DNA of 64,000 nt. It comes from Ilumatobacter coccineus YM16-304 (GTDB taxonomy: Bacteria > Actinomycetota > Acidimicrobiia > Acidimicrobiales > Ilumatobacteraceae). The DNA lies in contig NC_020520.1 in the NCBI RefSeq assembly GCF_000348785.1, positions 682,001-746,000 of the forward strand, given 5' to 3'. Under the pieces are notes generated by a model that ran no database searches, was not told the origin of the DNA, and saw only the letters and a program-made list of their open reading frames with translations. The position numbers and the translations under genes are program-made. Positions 1 to 8,375 of this stretch are shown piece by piece. Numbering within the stretch: the first letter of the stretch is position 1; every line of letters starts with the position of its first letter.

Positions 1-773
1 TGGCTGGTGCTTCTCGCGGCATCGGCCGCGCTCTGGTCGATCGTTGCCGTGCGCACGGCGACACCGTGATCGCACTGAGCCGTTCGGCTCCGGACGTCGC
101 CTTCGAGGCCGACGTGCACCATGTGCTCGTCGATCTGCTCGATGCCGAGGCCACCGCGGCCGCCGCTCGTGGTGCTGCCGAGGCGCTGGGTCGACTCGAC
201 GCGACCGTCTACGTCGCCGGAGTGACGCTGAGCGGCACCGTCGAGGAGTCGACCGGCCACGAGTTCGATCGCGTCATGGGCACCAACGTGCGCGGTGCGA
301 TGCACGTTGCTCGAGCGGCGCTGCCCGTCATGCGCGCTGCGCAGCGCGGGCTGATCGTCAACGTCTCGTCGCAGTCGGCTCACCTGCCGAGCCCGTACTT
401 CGGTCTGTACGGCGCATCGAAGGCGGCGCTCGAACATCTCACCGTCTCGCTCGATCACGAAGTGCGACCGTTCGGCATCGCCGCGCGACTCGTCGTGCCC
501 GGCGGAGTGCGTACGGGCATCCTCGATGGCGACGGACACGGGGCCGAGGCGGTGGCGGGGCACGAACCGACCGAGAGTGTCTACGCCTCGGCCCTGGAGC
601 GACAGTGTCGGCGTGCTCGCCGAGCGATCGCTGAAGGCGTGGAGGCGAGCGTCGTGGCCGAAGCCATCGTTGGAGTGCTGCGAGCCGAGGATCCGCCGAT
701 GCGAACCATCGTCGGCGAGGATGCGCTCCACTCGATCGCAGAGGGCGGCGTATGGCCCGCGGCGTCCGACTGA
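1..773 (+). CDS. SDR family NAD(P)-dependent oxidoreductase, 5' truncated by window edge
   Basis: Classical short-chain dehydrogenase. The reading frame is open from base 3, so the true start lies upstream of the window. The first residues read GASRGIG, the glycine-rich NAD(P)-binding turn that normally sits about 10 residues from the N-terminus, so little is missing. The catalytic Tyr-x-x-x-Lys is in YGASKAA (Tyr codon at 408), preceded by the NVSSQSA serine strand. The C-terminal half is ordinary for a ~255-residue SDR. The substrate cannot be told from sequence. About 180 bases of AT-richer DNA separate it from the next gene, which is probably transcribed separately. Confidence 0.93.
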   Translation, partial: AGASRGIGRALVDRCRAHGDTVIALSRSAPDVAFEADVHHVLVDLLDAEATAAAARGAAEALGRLDATVYVAGVTLSGTVEESTGHEFDRVMGTNVRGAMHVARAALPVMRAAQRGLIVNVSSQSAHLPSPYFGLYGASKAALEHLTVSLDHEVRPFGIAARLVVPGGVRTGILDGDGHGAEAVAGHEPTESVYASALERQCRRARRAIAEGVEASVVAEAIVGVLRAEDPPMRTIVGEDALHSIAEGGVWPAASD

Positions 774-955
774 GGCGCTGAATGCAGCACGACGCCGCTC
801 GTCACTTCTGGAATCCATTCGCTCCCCCTGAGAACTGCCCGGTCCCCTGACCGGTGACAACTGCTCGAGTGCCATCCGCTGCGGGTTGGCCTCTTGCACG
901 AAACATATTATGGACTACTTTTAATCCTCGTGGCCCTTCCGAAACGAGTCGAAGC

Positions 956-2125
956 ATGACCCTGTCCCCCCACGACGAACTTTTCGTCCACCAGACGCCC
1001 ACGACGTTCGGCGAGGTGTCGTCCTCCGATCTCGGCTGGGACGACGGCACCTACCTGGGCGCGTACTCGGCTGATGCCGGGGTCTTTCTCTTCGCCGGCA
1101 TGCGGGTCGCACCCAACACCGACATGATCGGCGGGTACGTCGGCGTCATCCACGACGGGCGTCAACGGACGTGCCGCGTCAGCCGCCCGTGGCGTGCCGA
1201 CATGAGCACGACCATCGGTCCATTGCGCCTCGATGTGATCGAACCGTTCGAAGAGATTCGACTCGTCCTCGATGCCAACGAATCGGGCATCGAGGTCGAT
1301 CTCACCTGGGTCGCCACCCGCCCCGCCCATCTCGAACCACGGCATCAGGCGCGTCGGCGCGGCCGCCTGACCACCGATCAATCGCGCTACTCGCAAGGCG
1401 GATCGCCGACCGGACGCATCACGATCGACGGACACACGCACGAGGTCACGCCCGCGAACTGGTCGGCCGACCGAGACCACTCGTGGGGCCTCTACGCCTC
1501 GCGTGCGCCGCTCGCCCCCTCGTCGCGGTGGCTGCCGCCGAGCGAGCACGACGGCAAGTCGCGGGCACTGCGACTCTGGGCCAACTTCGAGGTCGACGGT
1601 GCTGCCGGCATGTTCCATCTCCACGAAGCAGCCGACGGCAGCCGCGACGGACTGAACGACACCTTCTCCAGCCCCTTCGAAGGCGCAGCATGGAGAGACG
1701 GCGAGGTGGCCGTCCGCTTCACCGACGCCGAACACGAGATCGAACTGGTGCCCGGAACGCGACTCGTCAGCGGGGTGACGGTGCGCTTCACCGACACCGA
1801 CGACCAGACGTGGGTCCACCGCTACGAACCGGCGGCGGTTCCGTGGACGCCCGCCACGATCGGCTACGGGCGCGGCTCGTGGTCGGATGGCGGCTCGATG
1901 TTCACCTACCGCGAAGGCGTCGCGTCGGAGTGGGACGAGTTGCAGGTCGACCCGCAACCCTTCGAGTTGGTGCTCGCCGATGGGCGCTCGATCCCGAACT
2001 CGATTGGCCTCGAGTACGTGTGTCGCCTGTGGGTCACCGGACCCGATGGAACCGAACACGGGCCGGGACTCGCGCACCTCGAGTGCTTTCTCGACGGGCC
2101 ATACGAACCGTTGGGTCTGACGTGA
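956..2125 (+). CDS. AttH/tocopherol-cyclase-like hypothetical protein
   Basis: Encodes 389 residues with no signal peptide or membrane span. The composition is beta-rich with many Trp/Gly/Asp pairs, and a DRDHSWG motif lies near residue 174. That motif is seen in lipocalin-like AttH / hydroxyneurosporene-synthase-type proteins of actinobacteria that often sit beside phosphotransferase-family genes. An in-frame GTG exists at 854, but the ATG at 956 starts a protein beginning MTLSPHDELF, which looks like a natural N-terminus, and the DNA before it is AT-rich and promoter-like (near 895-935). Its stop overlaps the GTG of the phosphotransferase gene (GTGA), so the two are translationally coupled. 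Enzymatic role unknown; it may act on a lipid-like or acyl substrate. Confidence 0.72.
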   Translation: MTLSPHDELFVHQTPTTFGEVSSSDLGWDDGTYLGAYSADAGVFLFAGMRVAPNTDMIGGYVGVIHDGRQRTCRVSRPWRADMSTTIGPLRLDVIEPFEEIRLVLDANESGIEVDLTWVATRPAHLEPRHQARRRGRLTTDQSRYSQGGSPTGRITIDGHTHEVTPANWSADRDHSWGLYASRAPLAPSSRWLPPSEHDGKSRALRLWANFEVDGAAGMFHLHEAADGSRDGLNDTFSSPFEGAAWRDGEVAVRFTDAEHEIELVPGTRLVSGVTVRFTDTDDQTWVHRYEPAAVPWTPATIGYGRGSWSDGGSMFTYREGVASEWDELQVDPQPFELVLADGRSIPNSIGLEYVCRLWVTGPDGTEHGPGLAHLECFLDGPYEPLGLT

Positions 2126-3201
2126 GCGTCGTTCCTGACAACTCAGACGAACTGACCGCTCCCGAGCTCGAACGCTGGCTACAGAGCCTGTTGCCGGAGT
2201 CGTTCTCAGGGGCCCGAGTGAGTGCGGTCGATCGAATCAGCCGCGGGGTTTCGCGCGAGACGTGGACGTTCGACGTCTCGACGGATGCGGACCCGTCCCG
2301 CACACTCATCCTGCGACGCGACTTGGCCGGTGGCAGCATCGACGCCTCGCCTCTCCGGCAGGAGTATGAGATCTATCGGGCGCTCGCCGACTCAGCGGTT
2401 CCCGTCGTGGACGTGCTGTCGTATGACGACGACACGACACGATGCCCGAATCAGCGGCCTGCGTACCTGCGCTCGCACGTCGACGGTCACTGGATGCCCG
2501 AGCACTTCGACGATCCCGATCCGCAGTGGAACCTCCGGCGCGTCGAGATCTGTCGCTCGCACATCAGGGCCCTGGCGACCGTGCACGAGGTCGACTGGCG
2601 CAGCCTCGGATTCGCCGAGATCCTGCCCGTGCCTGCGAGTCCCGAACATGCTGCACACCACCTGATCGACCTGCACGAAGCCCATCTCGACGACGCCCGG
2701 ATGGTGGCGCACCCGGTGGTCACCCGTGGGATCGCCCGACTTCGCGAGACCGCACCCTCAGCCGGGGACCTCCGATTGGTCAAAGGCACCAACGGTCTCG
2801 GTGAGGAAGTGTTCGCTGGCACCGACCTGGTGGCGATGAGCGACTGGGAACTCGCCGCGATCGGTGACCCGGCGTACGACTTCGCTCAACTCCAAGGCTT
2901 CATCGATCGCATCGAACACGACGGCGAAGTGATCTGGAGCCTCGACCATGCGCTCGCCTACTACCGCGAACTCACCGGTCGGACGATCGAGCGAGCGGCG
3001 GTCAAGTGGTATCGCACGCTCTACGGCCTGATCATGTTCACCTTTGCCAGTCGGGCTGCCCGAGCGCTCGCCGAAGGCCGCGATCATCAGGCCCGTCTCG
3101 CTTGGGTGGCGATCGAGATGCAGCATCACGGCCAAGCACGACTGGCAGCGGCGTTCGGCATCCGAGCCGAACGCCCGACTGACGAATCGAAAGGACGCTG
3201 A
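2122..3201 (+). CDS. Phosphotransferase (APH/choline kinase-like fold) with altered catalytic loop
   Basis: A 359-residue protein of the aminoglycoside phosphotransferase-like superfamily. The N-lobe has the SRETWTFDV strand and LILRRDL lysine/arginine region (residues 44-67). The C-lobe has a clear metal-binding element MSDWELAAIGDPAYDFA (Asp241). The usual catalytic loop HGDxxxxN is replaced by VKGTNGLGEEVF (residues 220-231), so the general-base Asp is absent. This subgroup may phosphorylate by another route or act as a non-catalytic or acyl-CoA-associated protein. It starts at GTG 2122, overlapping the preceding stop, and its own stop overlaps the next ATG (TGATG), giving a tight three-gene unit. 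The fold assignment is solid; the function is not known. Confidence 0.82.
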   Translation: MSVVPDNSDELTAPELERWLQSLLPESFSGARVSAVDRISRGVSRETWTFDVSTDADPSRTLILRRDLAGGSIDASPLRQEYEIYRALADSAVPVVDVLSYDDDTTRCPNQRPAYLRSHVDGHWMPEHFDDPDPQWNLRRVEICRSHIRALATVHEVDWRSLGFAEILPVPASPEHAAHHLIDLHEAHLDDARMVAHPVVTRGIARLRETAPSAGDLRLVKGTNGLGEEVFAGTDLVAMSDWELAAIGDPAYDFAQLQGFIDRIEHDGEVIWSLDHALAYYRELTGRTIERAAVKWYRTLYGLIMFTFASRAARALAEGRDHQARLAWVAIEMQHHGQARLAAAFGIRAERPTDESKGR

Positions 3202-3671
3202 TGTCATCGCACCCGACGACCGATGAGGTACTCGGATCGATTTTGTGGACCTTCGAGAATCAGATCACTCCTGCTATCGACGACGACTTCGCGGTGAGCG
3301 CGGCGCGAACGGTCACGAATCTGCTTCGCCACGTACGCGCGAGAGTGCAACTCGAAGGAAAGGGGCTGGCCGAAGACAACGCAGAACTGCGAGCGGTGCT
3401 CGGCGCAGTGCAGATCCATCCCGAGGTCGGGCCTCTGATGGAGGTCGCCGCTGTCCTCGATGCTCCGCCGGTCGCCCCCGAGCCGTGGCCATCCGTCGAG
3501 GCTCTGGTCGATGAAGCCGAGCGCTTGCGCCTCGCACTCGACGCCGTGGTCCGGTCGGGGGTCGTAGGGAGCGACGCGTCGCTGGCAGCGCGCGTCGATG
3601 GCTACATGGCACGGCATCTGGGGCGCGAGGCGCAATGGGCAGTCGATCCGTTCATCGGCGACCGACGCTGA
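3201..3671 (+). CDS. Small helical hypothetical protein linked to phosphotransferase
   Basis: A 156-residue, mostly helical, soluble protein without recognisable catalytic motif. The N-terminal half reads like a long amphipathic helix pair (TVTNLLRHVRARVQLEGKG). Its ATG shares one base with the stop of the phosphotransferase gene, so it is almost certainly the third gene of that operon. Proteins of this size frequently follow phosphotransferase-family genes in actinobacteria and may be a partner or stabilising subunit; that is inference only. Confidence 0.62.
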   Translation: MSSHPTTDEVLGSILWTFENQITPAIDDDFAVSAARTVTNLLRHVRARVQLEGKGLAEDNAELRAVLGAVQIHPEVGPLMEVAAVLDAPPVAPEPWPSVEALVDEAERLRLALDAVVRSGVVGSDASLAARVDGYMARHLGREAQWAVDPFIGDRR

Positions 3672-3780
3672 AGTTCGAGGGCGGACACGGAGGTCGTGAC
3701 CTCCGGCCCTGTTCCGCCGGCTGGTCGGGCGCGACCATGGAAGTCGTCCCCCGACCCGAACGACACAGGAGTGATCGACG

Positions 3781-3999
3781 ATGGAACTGATGGAGATCAA
3801 GCAGGAAGGCCCGATCGGTCGGGAGGCGGCTGCCGCGTGGCTCCGGGACCTCGCCGACTCGCTCGCCCGCCACAACGACGTCGAGTTCGTGCGTGAGGGC
3901 CTCCGGTACACCATCGCCGTGCCATCGGTGATCAACTTGGAAGTCGAACTCGAGGTCGAAGACGACGAGACCAAACTCGAGATCGAACTCTCCTGGTGA
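3781..3999 (+). CDS. Amphi-Trp domain-containing protein
   Basis: A 72-residue acidic protein matching the small amphi-Trp domain family: an N-terminal helix rich in Arg/Ala (REAAAAWLRDLADSLARHN), then three beta strands ending in the characteristic C-terminal acidic stretch finishing with Trp (IELSW). An AGGAG ribosome-binding site lies about 10 bases before the ATG. A second in-frame ATG at 3790 is possible. The family is small, cytoplasmic and of unknown biochemical function. It lies at the head of a group of small stress-type genes. Confidence 0.82.
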   Translation: MELMEIKQEGPIGREAAAAWLRDLADSLARHNDVEFVREGLRYTIAVPSVINLEVELEVEDDETKLEIELSW

Positions 4000-4051
4000 C
4001 CGCTCGGGCGAACAGAACGTGTCGATCGTTGATGATTCCTTGACGAACAGC

Positions 4052-4076
4052 GTTTGGATTCGTCCTGGATGGGTAG
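4052..4076 (+). promoter_or_regulatory. SigB/SigF-type promoter for the 24-residue membrane peptide
   Basis: GTTT at 4052-4055, 15 bases, then GGGTAG at 4071-4076, about 50 bases before the start codon at 4128. This matches the general-stress sigma factor consensus of actinobacteria (GTTT-N14-16-GGGTA). Closely similar elements precede the DUF6458 and CsbD genes at 10.1-10.3 kb. Confidence 0.6.
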
Positions 4077-4127
4077 TGATCTTCTTGTAGTTGAAACCAA
4101 CTAGTGCCTACACAGAAGGAGTCATCC

Positions 4128-4202
4128 ATGGTTTATGGCGGAGGAATTCTCATCACCATTCTGGTCATTCTCGCGATCATCTATTTCGCGAAGCGAGTCT
4201 GA
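4128..4202 (+). CDS. 24-residue single-span membrane peptide
   Basis: A very short gene: ATG at 4128 with a strong AGAAGGAG ribosome-binding site 7-14 bases upstream, 24 codons and TGA. The product is one hydrophobic segment of Ile/Leu/Val (residues 7-20) preceded by a Gly-Gly-Gly turn and ending in a basic tail (AKRV), typical of tiny inner-membrane stress peptides. It has its own SigB-like promoter upstream and a strong intrinsic terminator downstream, so it forms a self-contained transcription unit. Similar 20-30 residue hydrophobic peptides are widespread but usually missed by gene callers. Function unknown. Confidence 0.7.
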   Translation: MVYGGGILITILVILAIIYFAKRV

Positions 4203-4266
4203 CTCCGGTCGGCCCGTGGCGGTCCCCCCGCCGCTGCGAGTCCACCGTGGAAACTCCAGATCCCAG

Positions 4267-4299
4267 ACGACGGGCCGGCTCTCCGAGCCGGCCCGTCGT
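4267..4299 (+). terminator. Strong intrinsic terminator after the small membrane peptide
   Basis: Perfect 14-bp GC-rich stem (4267-4280 with 4286-4299) and a 5-base loop CTCCG, followed by TTCGT. It lies 65 bases after the peptide stop and separates it from the fasciclin-ABC unit. Confidence 0.75.
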
Positions 4300-4405
4300 T
4301 CGTCCCCGATCGCTGCACGTCATCCGAAACGCGTCCCCCATCGTCTGCTGAACCCGCGGCGCTGACGTGCCTGTCCACCCGCACCGAACCGTAGGGAGCC
4401 CGCCC

Positions 4406-4960
4406 ATGTCTCGCCCGCCCAGGTCACGATGGTCGAAACGATTGTCATGCGCCGCGATCATGTTGTTGTCGGCATCTGCCTGTGGCGACGACACCGCGAG
4501 CGTCGACGAACCCGGCGTGGACGCAGCCGTCGACGACGTGACCGACGTGGTCGACGAACTGATCGCCTCGCTGAACGGCCTGGGGCTCGACAGTGCGGCG
4601 AGCGCGGTGGCGTCGGCCGACCTGACCGACATCGTCGACGCCGGTGAGTTCACCTTCTTGGCGCCGAACAACGACGCGTTCTTCGCCGTCGATGCCGACG
4701 AACTCGCCGATCTGCTCGCGGACCCCGGCCAGGTGGAGCGCGTGCTGCGTAACCACATCATCGCCTCAGCCGTGGTCGCCGACGAGCTGCGTGACGGTGC
4801 GTCGATGGAGGCTGCGTCGGGTCGGATGCTCGACGTGACGGTCGACGGAAACGCCGTCACCATCGGCGGCATCACGGTCGTGGAAGCCGAGGTTGCCACG
4901 GGAGCATCCGCAGAGACCCAAGGTGTCGTGCACATCGTCGACGGGCTGATCCTCGAATGA
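4406..4960 (+). CDS. Fasciclin-domain lipoprotein
   Basis: A 184-residue exported protein. A twin-basic N-terminus is followed by a hydrophobic stretch and a lipobox-like LLSASAC, so it is probably a lipoprotein anchored outside the membrane. One fasciclin (FAS1) domain fills the rest: the H1 motif FTFLAPNNDAFF lies near residues 73-84 and the H2-type VVHIVDGLIL at the C-terminus. The start at 4406 has an AGGGAG site. The stop overlaps the ATG of the ABC ATPase by four bases (ATGA), an unusual coupling of a surface adhesion-type domain to an exporter. FAS1 domains mediate weak protein or surface adhesion; the partner here is unknown. Confidence 0.87.
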   Translation: MSRPPRSRWSKRLSCAAIMLLSASACGDDTASVDEPGVDAAVDDVTDVVDELIASLNGLGLDSAASAVASADLTDIVDAGEFTFLAPNNDAFFAVDADELADLLADPGQVERVLRNHIIASAVVADELRDGASMEAASGRMLDVTVDGNAVTIGGITVVEAEVATGASAETQGVVHIVDGLILE

Positions 4961-5940
4961 GCGACGCCACGCAGGGAGCACAGCCCGCTGTCACGTTCGA
5001 CGGGGTCGGCAAGGCGTTCGACGACGAATGGGTCCTCGAAGACCTCAGCTTCAGCGTGCCGCGGGGGAGCATCATCGGCTTGATCGGACCGTCTGGTTCG
5101 GGAAAGACCACGACGGTTCGACTCATGACCGGCGCCTACCGGCCCGACGCCGGCACGGTCGACGTGCTCGGCGCCGACCCGGTCGCTCGACGGCGTCATG
5201 ACCGATCGATGATCGGCTACCTCCCCCAGCAGCCGGTGCTCTTCGACGAGCTCTCGTTGTGGGAGAACCTCAATTTCCATGCCTCGCTGAACGGCGTCGG
5301 ACTCCGTCGAAAGCGGCGGCTGCTCGACGTGCTCGAACTCGTCGAACTCGACGGTCACCGCAAGAAGCTCGTGCGGGAGTCGTCGGGCGGCATGCAGCGT
5401 CGACTCGCCCTCGCGTCCACGTTGGTGCACGCTCCGAATCTGGTGATGCTCGACGAGCCCACCGCCGGAATCGACCCGATCCTTCGACGTCGGTTCTGGG
5501 AGCACTTCCGAGCATTGAGCGACGCCGGCGACACGCTGGTGATCAGCACGCAGTTCGTCGACGAAGCGACGCACTGCGACACGGTCGGTCTCCTCGCCGA
5601 CGGACGCCTCGTCGCAGTCGGCGCTCCCGACGAGCTCCGACGCCAGGCGCATGGCGGCGATCTGATCGACGTGGAGTACACGCGCATCGTGGGTTCCGAC
5701 GATCTCCGCAGCTGTCGCGACATCGCCGGAGTCCAACGTGCCGACTACCACGGAGACGCCACGGTGCGCCTCGTGGTCGACCCCGACTCCGACGCCCGCT
5801 CCCGGGTGTTCGATTCTCTCGTCACCACCGACCCCGACATCTCCGGCGCGGTCGAGATCGCCCCCGACTGGGACGACGTGTTCATCAGGCTCGTCGAGAG
5901 CGACACGGCCGAGCCGACCCCCGGGCAGGTGGCATCGTGA
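4957..5940 (+). CDS. ABC transporter ATP-binding protein (ABC-2 exporter type)
   Basis: A 327-residue ATPase. Walker A GPSGSGKT is at residues 44-51, the Q-loop near 91, the signature SSGGM at 142-146, and Walker B LVMLDEP with catalytic Glu at 163-168. The C-terminal ~90 residues after the nucleotide-binding domain are the extension usual for DrrA/CcmA-type drug or lipid exporters. It is coupled by ATGA upstream to the fasciclin gene and by GTGA downstream to the permease, so fasciclin, ATPase, permease and the following membrane protein form one operon. Substrate unknown. Confidence 0.95.
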   Translation: MSDATQGAQPAVTFDGVGKAFDDEWVLEDLSFSVPRGSIIGLIGPSGSGKTTTVRLMTGAYRPDAGTVDVLGADPVARRRHDRSMIGYLPQQPVLFDELSLWENLNFHASLNGVGLRRKRRLLDVLELVELDGHRKKLVRESSGGMQRRLALASTLVHAPNLVMLDEPTAGIDPILRRRFWEHFRALSDAGDTLVISTQFVDEATHCDTVGLLADGRLVAVGAPDELRRQAHGGDLIDVEYTRIVGSDDLRSCRDIAGVQRADYHGDATVRLVVDPDSDARSRVFDSLVTTDPDISGAVEIAPDWDDVFIRLVESDTAEPTPGQVAS

Positions 5941-7475
5941 CGTCGACACCGCAACGCAGCCGAAGTGTCAGCCGCGTCTGGACGGCGATGGTCCAGCTCC
6001 TCGGCATCGTCCGCAAGGAGCTCTCCGAGATCGTCCGCCAACCTCGGCTCCTCGTCGTGATGGTGCTCGGACCGTTCCTGGTGCTGCTGCTCTTCGCCGC
6101 GGGATTCGATCAGCAGCAGACCGTGCTGAGAACGATCTTCGTCGGCCCAGCCGACGGACCGTACGAGGCGTCGGTCGACGACTTCACCGACGAACTCCGA
6201 CGGTACGTCGACAGCGCCGGCTACTCGTCCGACGTCGTGGCGGCGACGGCCTTGCTCGATTCGGGTGAGGTCGACCTGATCGTGGTGTTCCCGGAGGACC
6301 CGGCCGACGCCGTGCTGTCGGGTGAGCAGGCGACGATCGACGTGCTGCACGACAAGATCGACCCGATCGCGCAGACCACTGTCGAAGTGTCGGTGCAGGT
6401 CGCGGTGCAGGAGTTGAACGCCACGATTCTCGAGACGGTGGTCGGCGAGGCACAAGCCGCTCTCGTCCCCTACACCGACAACGTCGACGAAGCGGCCTCC
6501 CTCGTCAGCGAACTCGGCGAGGCCGTCGCGGCCGGCGACGACGCCGAGGTCGCCCGGATCGCGAACGAACTCTCGGTGTCGGCGAACTCGCTGTCGGCGA
6601 TCACCGAGGTCTCCGAATCGCTGGCCATCCGGTTGGGAGCGGGCGACGACGAACTCGCCGAGTTCGGCGAACTCTCCCAGTCGGCTCGGGACTTCGAAGC
6701 AGCGGCTTCGTCACTCGGCGGGATCGTCGACGAGATCGGGCAGGACGACGTCGAGTCGGTCGAGGCGCTCCTCGACCTGGTGACGGAGAACGGTGCGGAG
6801 GTCACGACGCTCGACCCGCGTGTGATCGTCCGGCCGTTCCGAAGCGAGACGGCGAACATCCAACGCGAGCAGGTCGGGATCGAATCGTTCTTCGCGCCGG
6901 CGGCGATCGCACTGCTGTTGCAGCACATGGTGCTCACGTTCGCCGCTATGAGCCTGGTGTCGGATCGAGCGCTCGGGCTGTTCGAGGTGTTTCGAGTCGG
7001 CCCGGTCGGGCCCGGCCGGGTCTTACTGGGGAAGTTCGTGTCGTTCCTGGCGATCGGTGCCGCCGTAGGAGCCGCGCTCTTCGCAGCGCTGCGCTTCGGC
7101 CTCGACATCCCGATGCGCGGTTCGCCCACGGCGCTCGTGCTCGGAGGCCTCGGGTTGCTCGTCGCCGCGATCGGTCTCGGGTCGGTGCTGTCGCTGATCG
7201 CCCGCTCCGACACTCAGGCCGTTCAGTACGCGTTGCTCGCGCTGCTCGCCGGACTCTTCTTCGGCGGCTTCTTCCTCGACCTCGATTCGTTCCGCTATCC
7301 GTTCAAGGCGGTGTCGTGGGCGCTGCCCGTCACCTACGGGACCAACATCTTCCGAGACGTGATGCTGCGAGGTGACGACCCGGCGACGGCAGATGTGATC
7401 GGCCTCGCTGCGGCCTCGATCGTCTACTGCGGAGGTGCATGGTTGCTCCTCGCTCGACGGCTCCGAGTCACATGA
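5937..7475 (+). CDS. ABC-2 type permease with large extracytoplasmic domain
   Basis: A 512-residue permease. One membrane span lies near residues 36-55 (LVVMVLGPFLVLLLFAAGFD), then about 260 mostly acidic residues predicted outside the membrane, then a cluster of five spans from about residue 320 to the end. This is the YhgE/ABC-2 arrangement in which the long loop contacts substrate or envelope. GTG start at 5937 overlaps the ATPase stop. The external loop contains repeated helical, Ser/Ala/Glu-rich stretches that could form a coiled coil. The next gene begins 10 bases after the stop. Confidence 0.9.
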   Translation: MTSTPQRSRSVSRVWTAMVQLLGIVRKELSEIVRQPRLLVVMVLGPFLVLLLFAAGFDQQQTVLRTIFVGPADGPYEASVDDFTDELRRYVDSAGYSSDVVAATALLDSGEVDLIVVFPEDPADAVLSGEQATIDVLHDKIDPIAQTTVEVSVQVAVQELNATILETVVGEAQAALVPYTDNVDEAASLVSELGEAVAAGDDAEVARIANELSVSANSLSAITEVSESLAIRLGAGDDELAEFGELSQSARDFEAAASSLGGIVDEIGQDDVESVEALLDLVTENGAEVTTLDPRVIVRPFRSETANIQREQVGIESFFAPAAIALLLQHMVLTFAAMSLVSDRALGLFEVFRVGPVGPGRVLLGKFVSFLAIGAAVGAALFAALRFGLDIPMRGSPTALVLGGLGLLVAAIGLGSVLSLIARSDTQAVQYALLALLAGLFFGGFFLDLDSFRYPFKAVSWALPVTYGTNIFRDVMLRGDDPATADVIGLAAASIVYCGGAWLLLARRLRVT

Positions 7476-7485
7476 GGTCGTCCGG

Positions 7486-8358
7486 ATGAACGAGATGAAC
7501 GAGATGAACGAAGTGAGCGCGACGAGCGCGACGGCGCCGCTCGACCCAGCCCTGCCGTCCCCTGCTGGTCGTCGGCTCGGCAACGTGATGGTGGGCATCG
7601 CCATCGTCGGCGTACTCGTCGCTGCGGTCGGCACCGTGTTGGCCTGGCAGTTCGTCGGACGACTGGACGATTCGTCGAGTGAGTCGTTGACCGTCACGAT
7701 CGACACCCTCGACACGGTCGACGACACCATCGTGCTCGCCGGCGACGTCTTCGATGCCACCTCCGCAGCGCTCGACACGGCGGCCACCACACTCGACGCG
7801 GTGGCTGCGTCGTTCGACGACGCCGACGGCGTGGTGACGGAGATCGACGAGCTGGTCGAAGTGGTCGGGCCGTCGCTCGGGGATGCAACGACCAGTCTGC
7901 GTCAGCTGGCCGCGGTCGGCGACGCGATCGACGGGCTGCTCGAGGGGCTCGACGACCTCCCGCTCACGCCGAACTACGACCCCGACACCGACCTCGGAAC
8001 GTCGATTCGCCAGATCGCCGACGTGTTGGAGCCATTGCCCGAGGCGTTCGACGGCACCGCCGACGACCTCGACGACTTCGGCACGTCGATCGGTCGACTG
8101 CGGCGAGACGTGTCGCAGCTGTCGATCGATCTCGACACGGTGGTGGACGAACTCGAAGCGACCGAGGGCCTCGCCGACCAGTATCGGCGCAACGTGCGCG
8201 ACGCCCGAGCGGTCGCGGTCGACACCCGCGACGGTCTCGGGGACGACGTCGGATGGTTGCGAGTGGTGTTGGTGATCGGCGGCATCAACTTCGGGCTCGC
8301 GCAGCTCGTGCCGTTCTGGATCGGTCGCCGCCTCCGCCGCGGCGACGCCACCGTGTAG
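7486..8358 (+). CDS. Bitopic membrane protein with acidic helical ectodomain, ABC exporter partner
   Basis: A 290-residue protein. The chosen ATG at 7486 is the first of three consecutive ATGAACGA units, so the exact start could also be 7495 or 7501. Span one is near residues 30-55 and span two near 258-280; the ~200 residues between them are a Thr/Asp-rich helical region with heptad-like Leu/Val/Ile spacing (LDTVDDTIVLAGDV, LDTAATTLDAVAASF). It is the last gene of the fasciclin-ABC operon and ends at a bidirectional terminator. No family recognised with confidence; likely an accessory scaffold of the exporter. Confidence 0.75.
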   Translation: MNEMNEMNEVSATSATAPLDPALPSPAGRRLGNVMVGIAIVGVLVAAVGTVLAWQFVGRLDDSSSESLTVTIDTLDTVDDTIVLAGDVFDATSAALDTAATTLDAVAASFDDADGVVTEIDELVEVVGPSLGDATTSLRQLAAVGDAIDGLLEGLDDLPLTPNYDPDTDLGTSIRQIADVLEPLPEAFDGTADDLDDFGTSIGRLRRDVSQLSIDLDTVVDELEATEGLADQYRRNVRDARAVAVDTRDGLGDDVGWLRVVLVIGGINFGLAQLVPFWIGRRLRRGDATV

Positions 8359-8375
8359 GAGCCCCCGGCGGGCTC
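8359..8375. terminator. Bidirectional terminator between convergent membrane-protein genes
   Basis: GAGCCC / GGGCTC 6-bp stem with a 5-base loop, located directly between the stop codons of the converging genes ending at 8358 and 8374. It overlaps the last bases of the minus-strand stop. Confidence 0.45.

Noticed and set aside
4177-5949. 590-codon open frame on the minus strand
   Set aside because: Antisense to the fasciclin and ABC ATPase genes, which have strong motifs; composition is that of a shadow frame.
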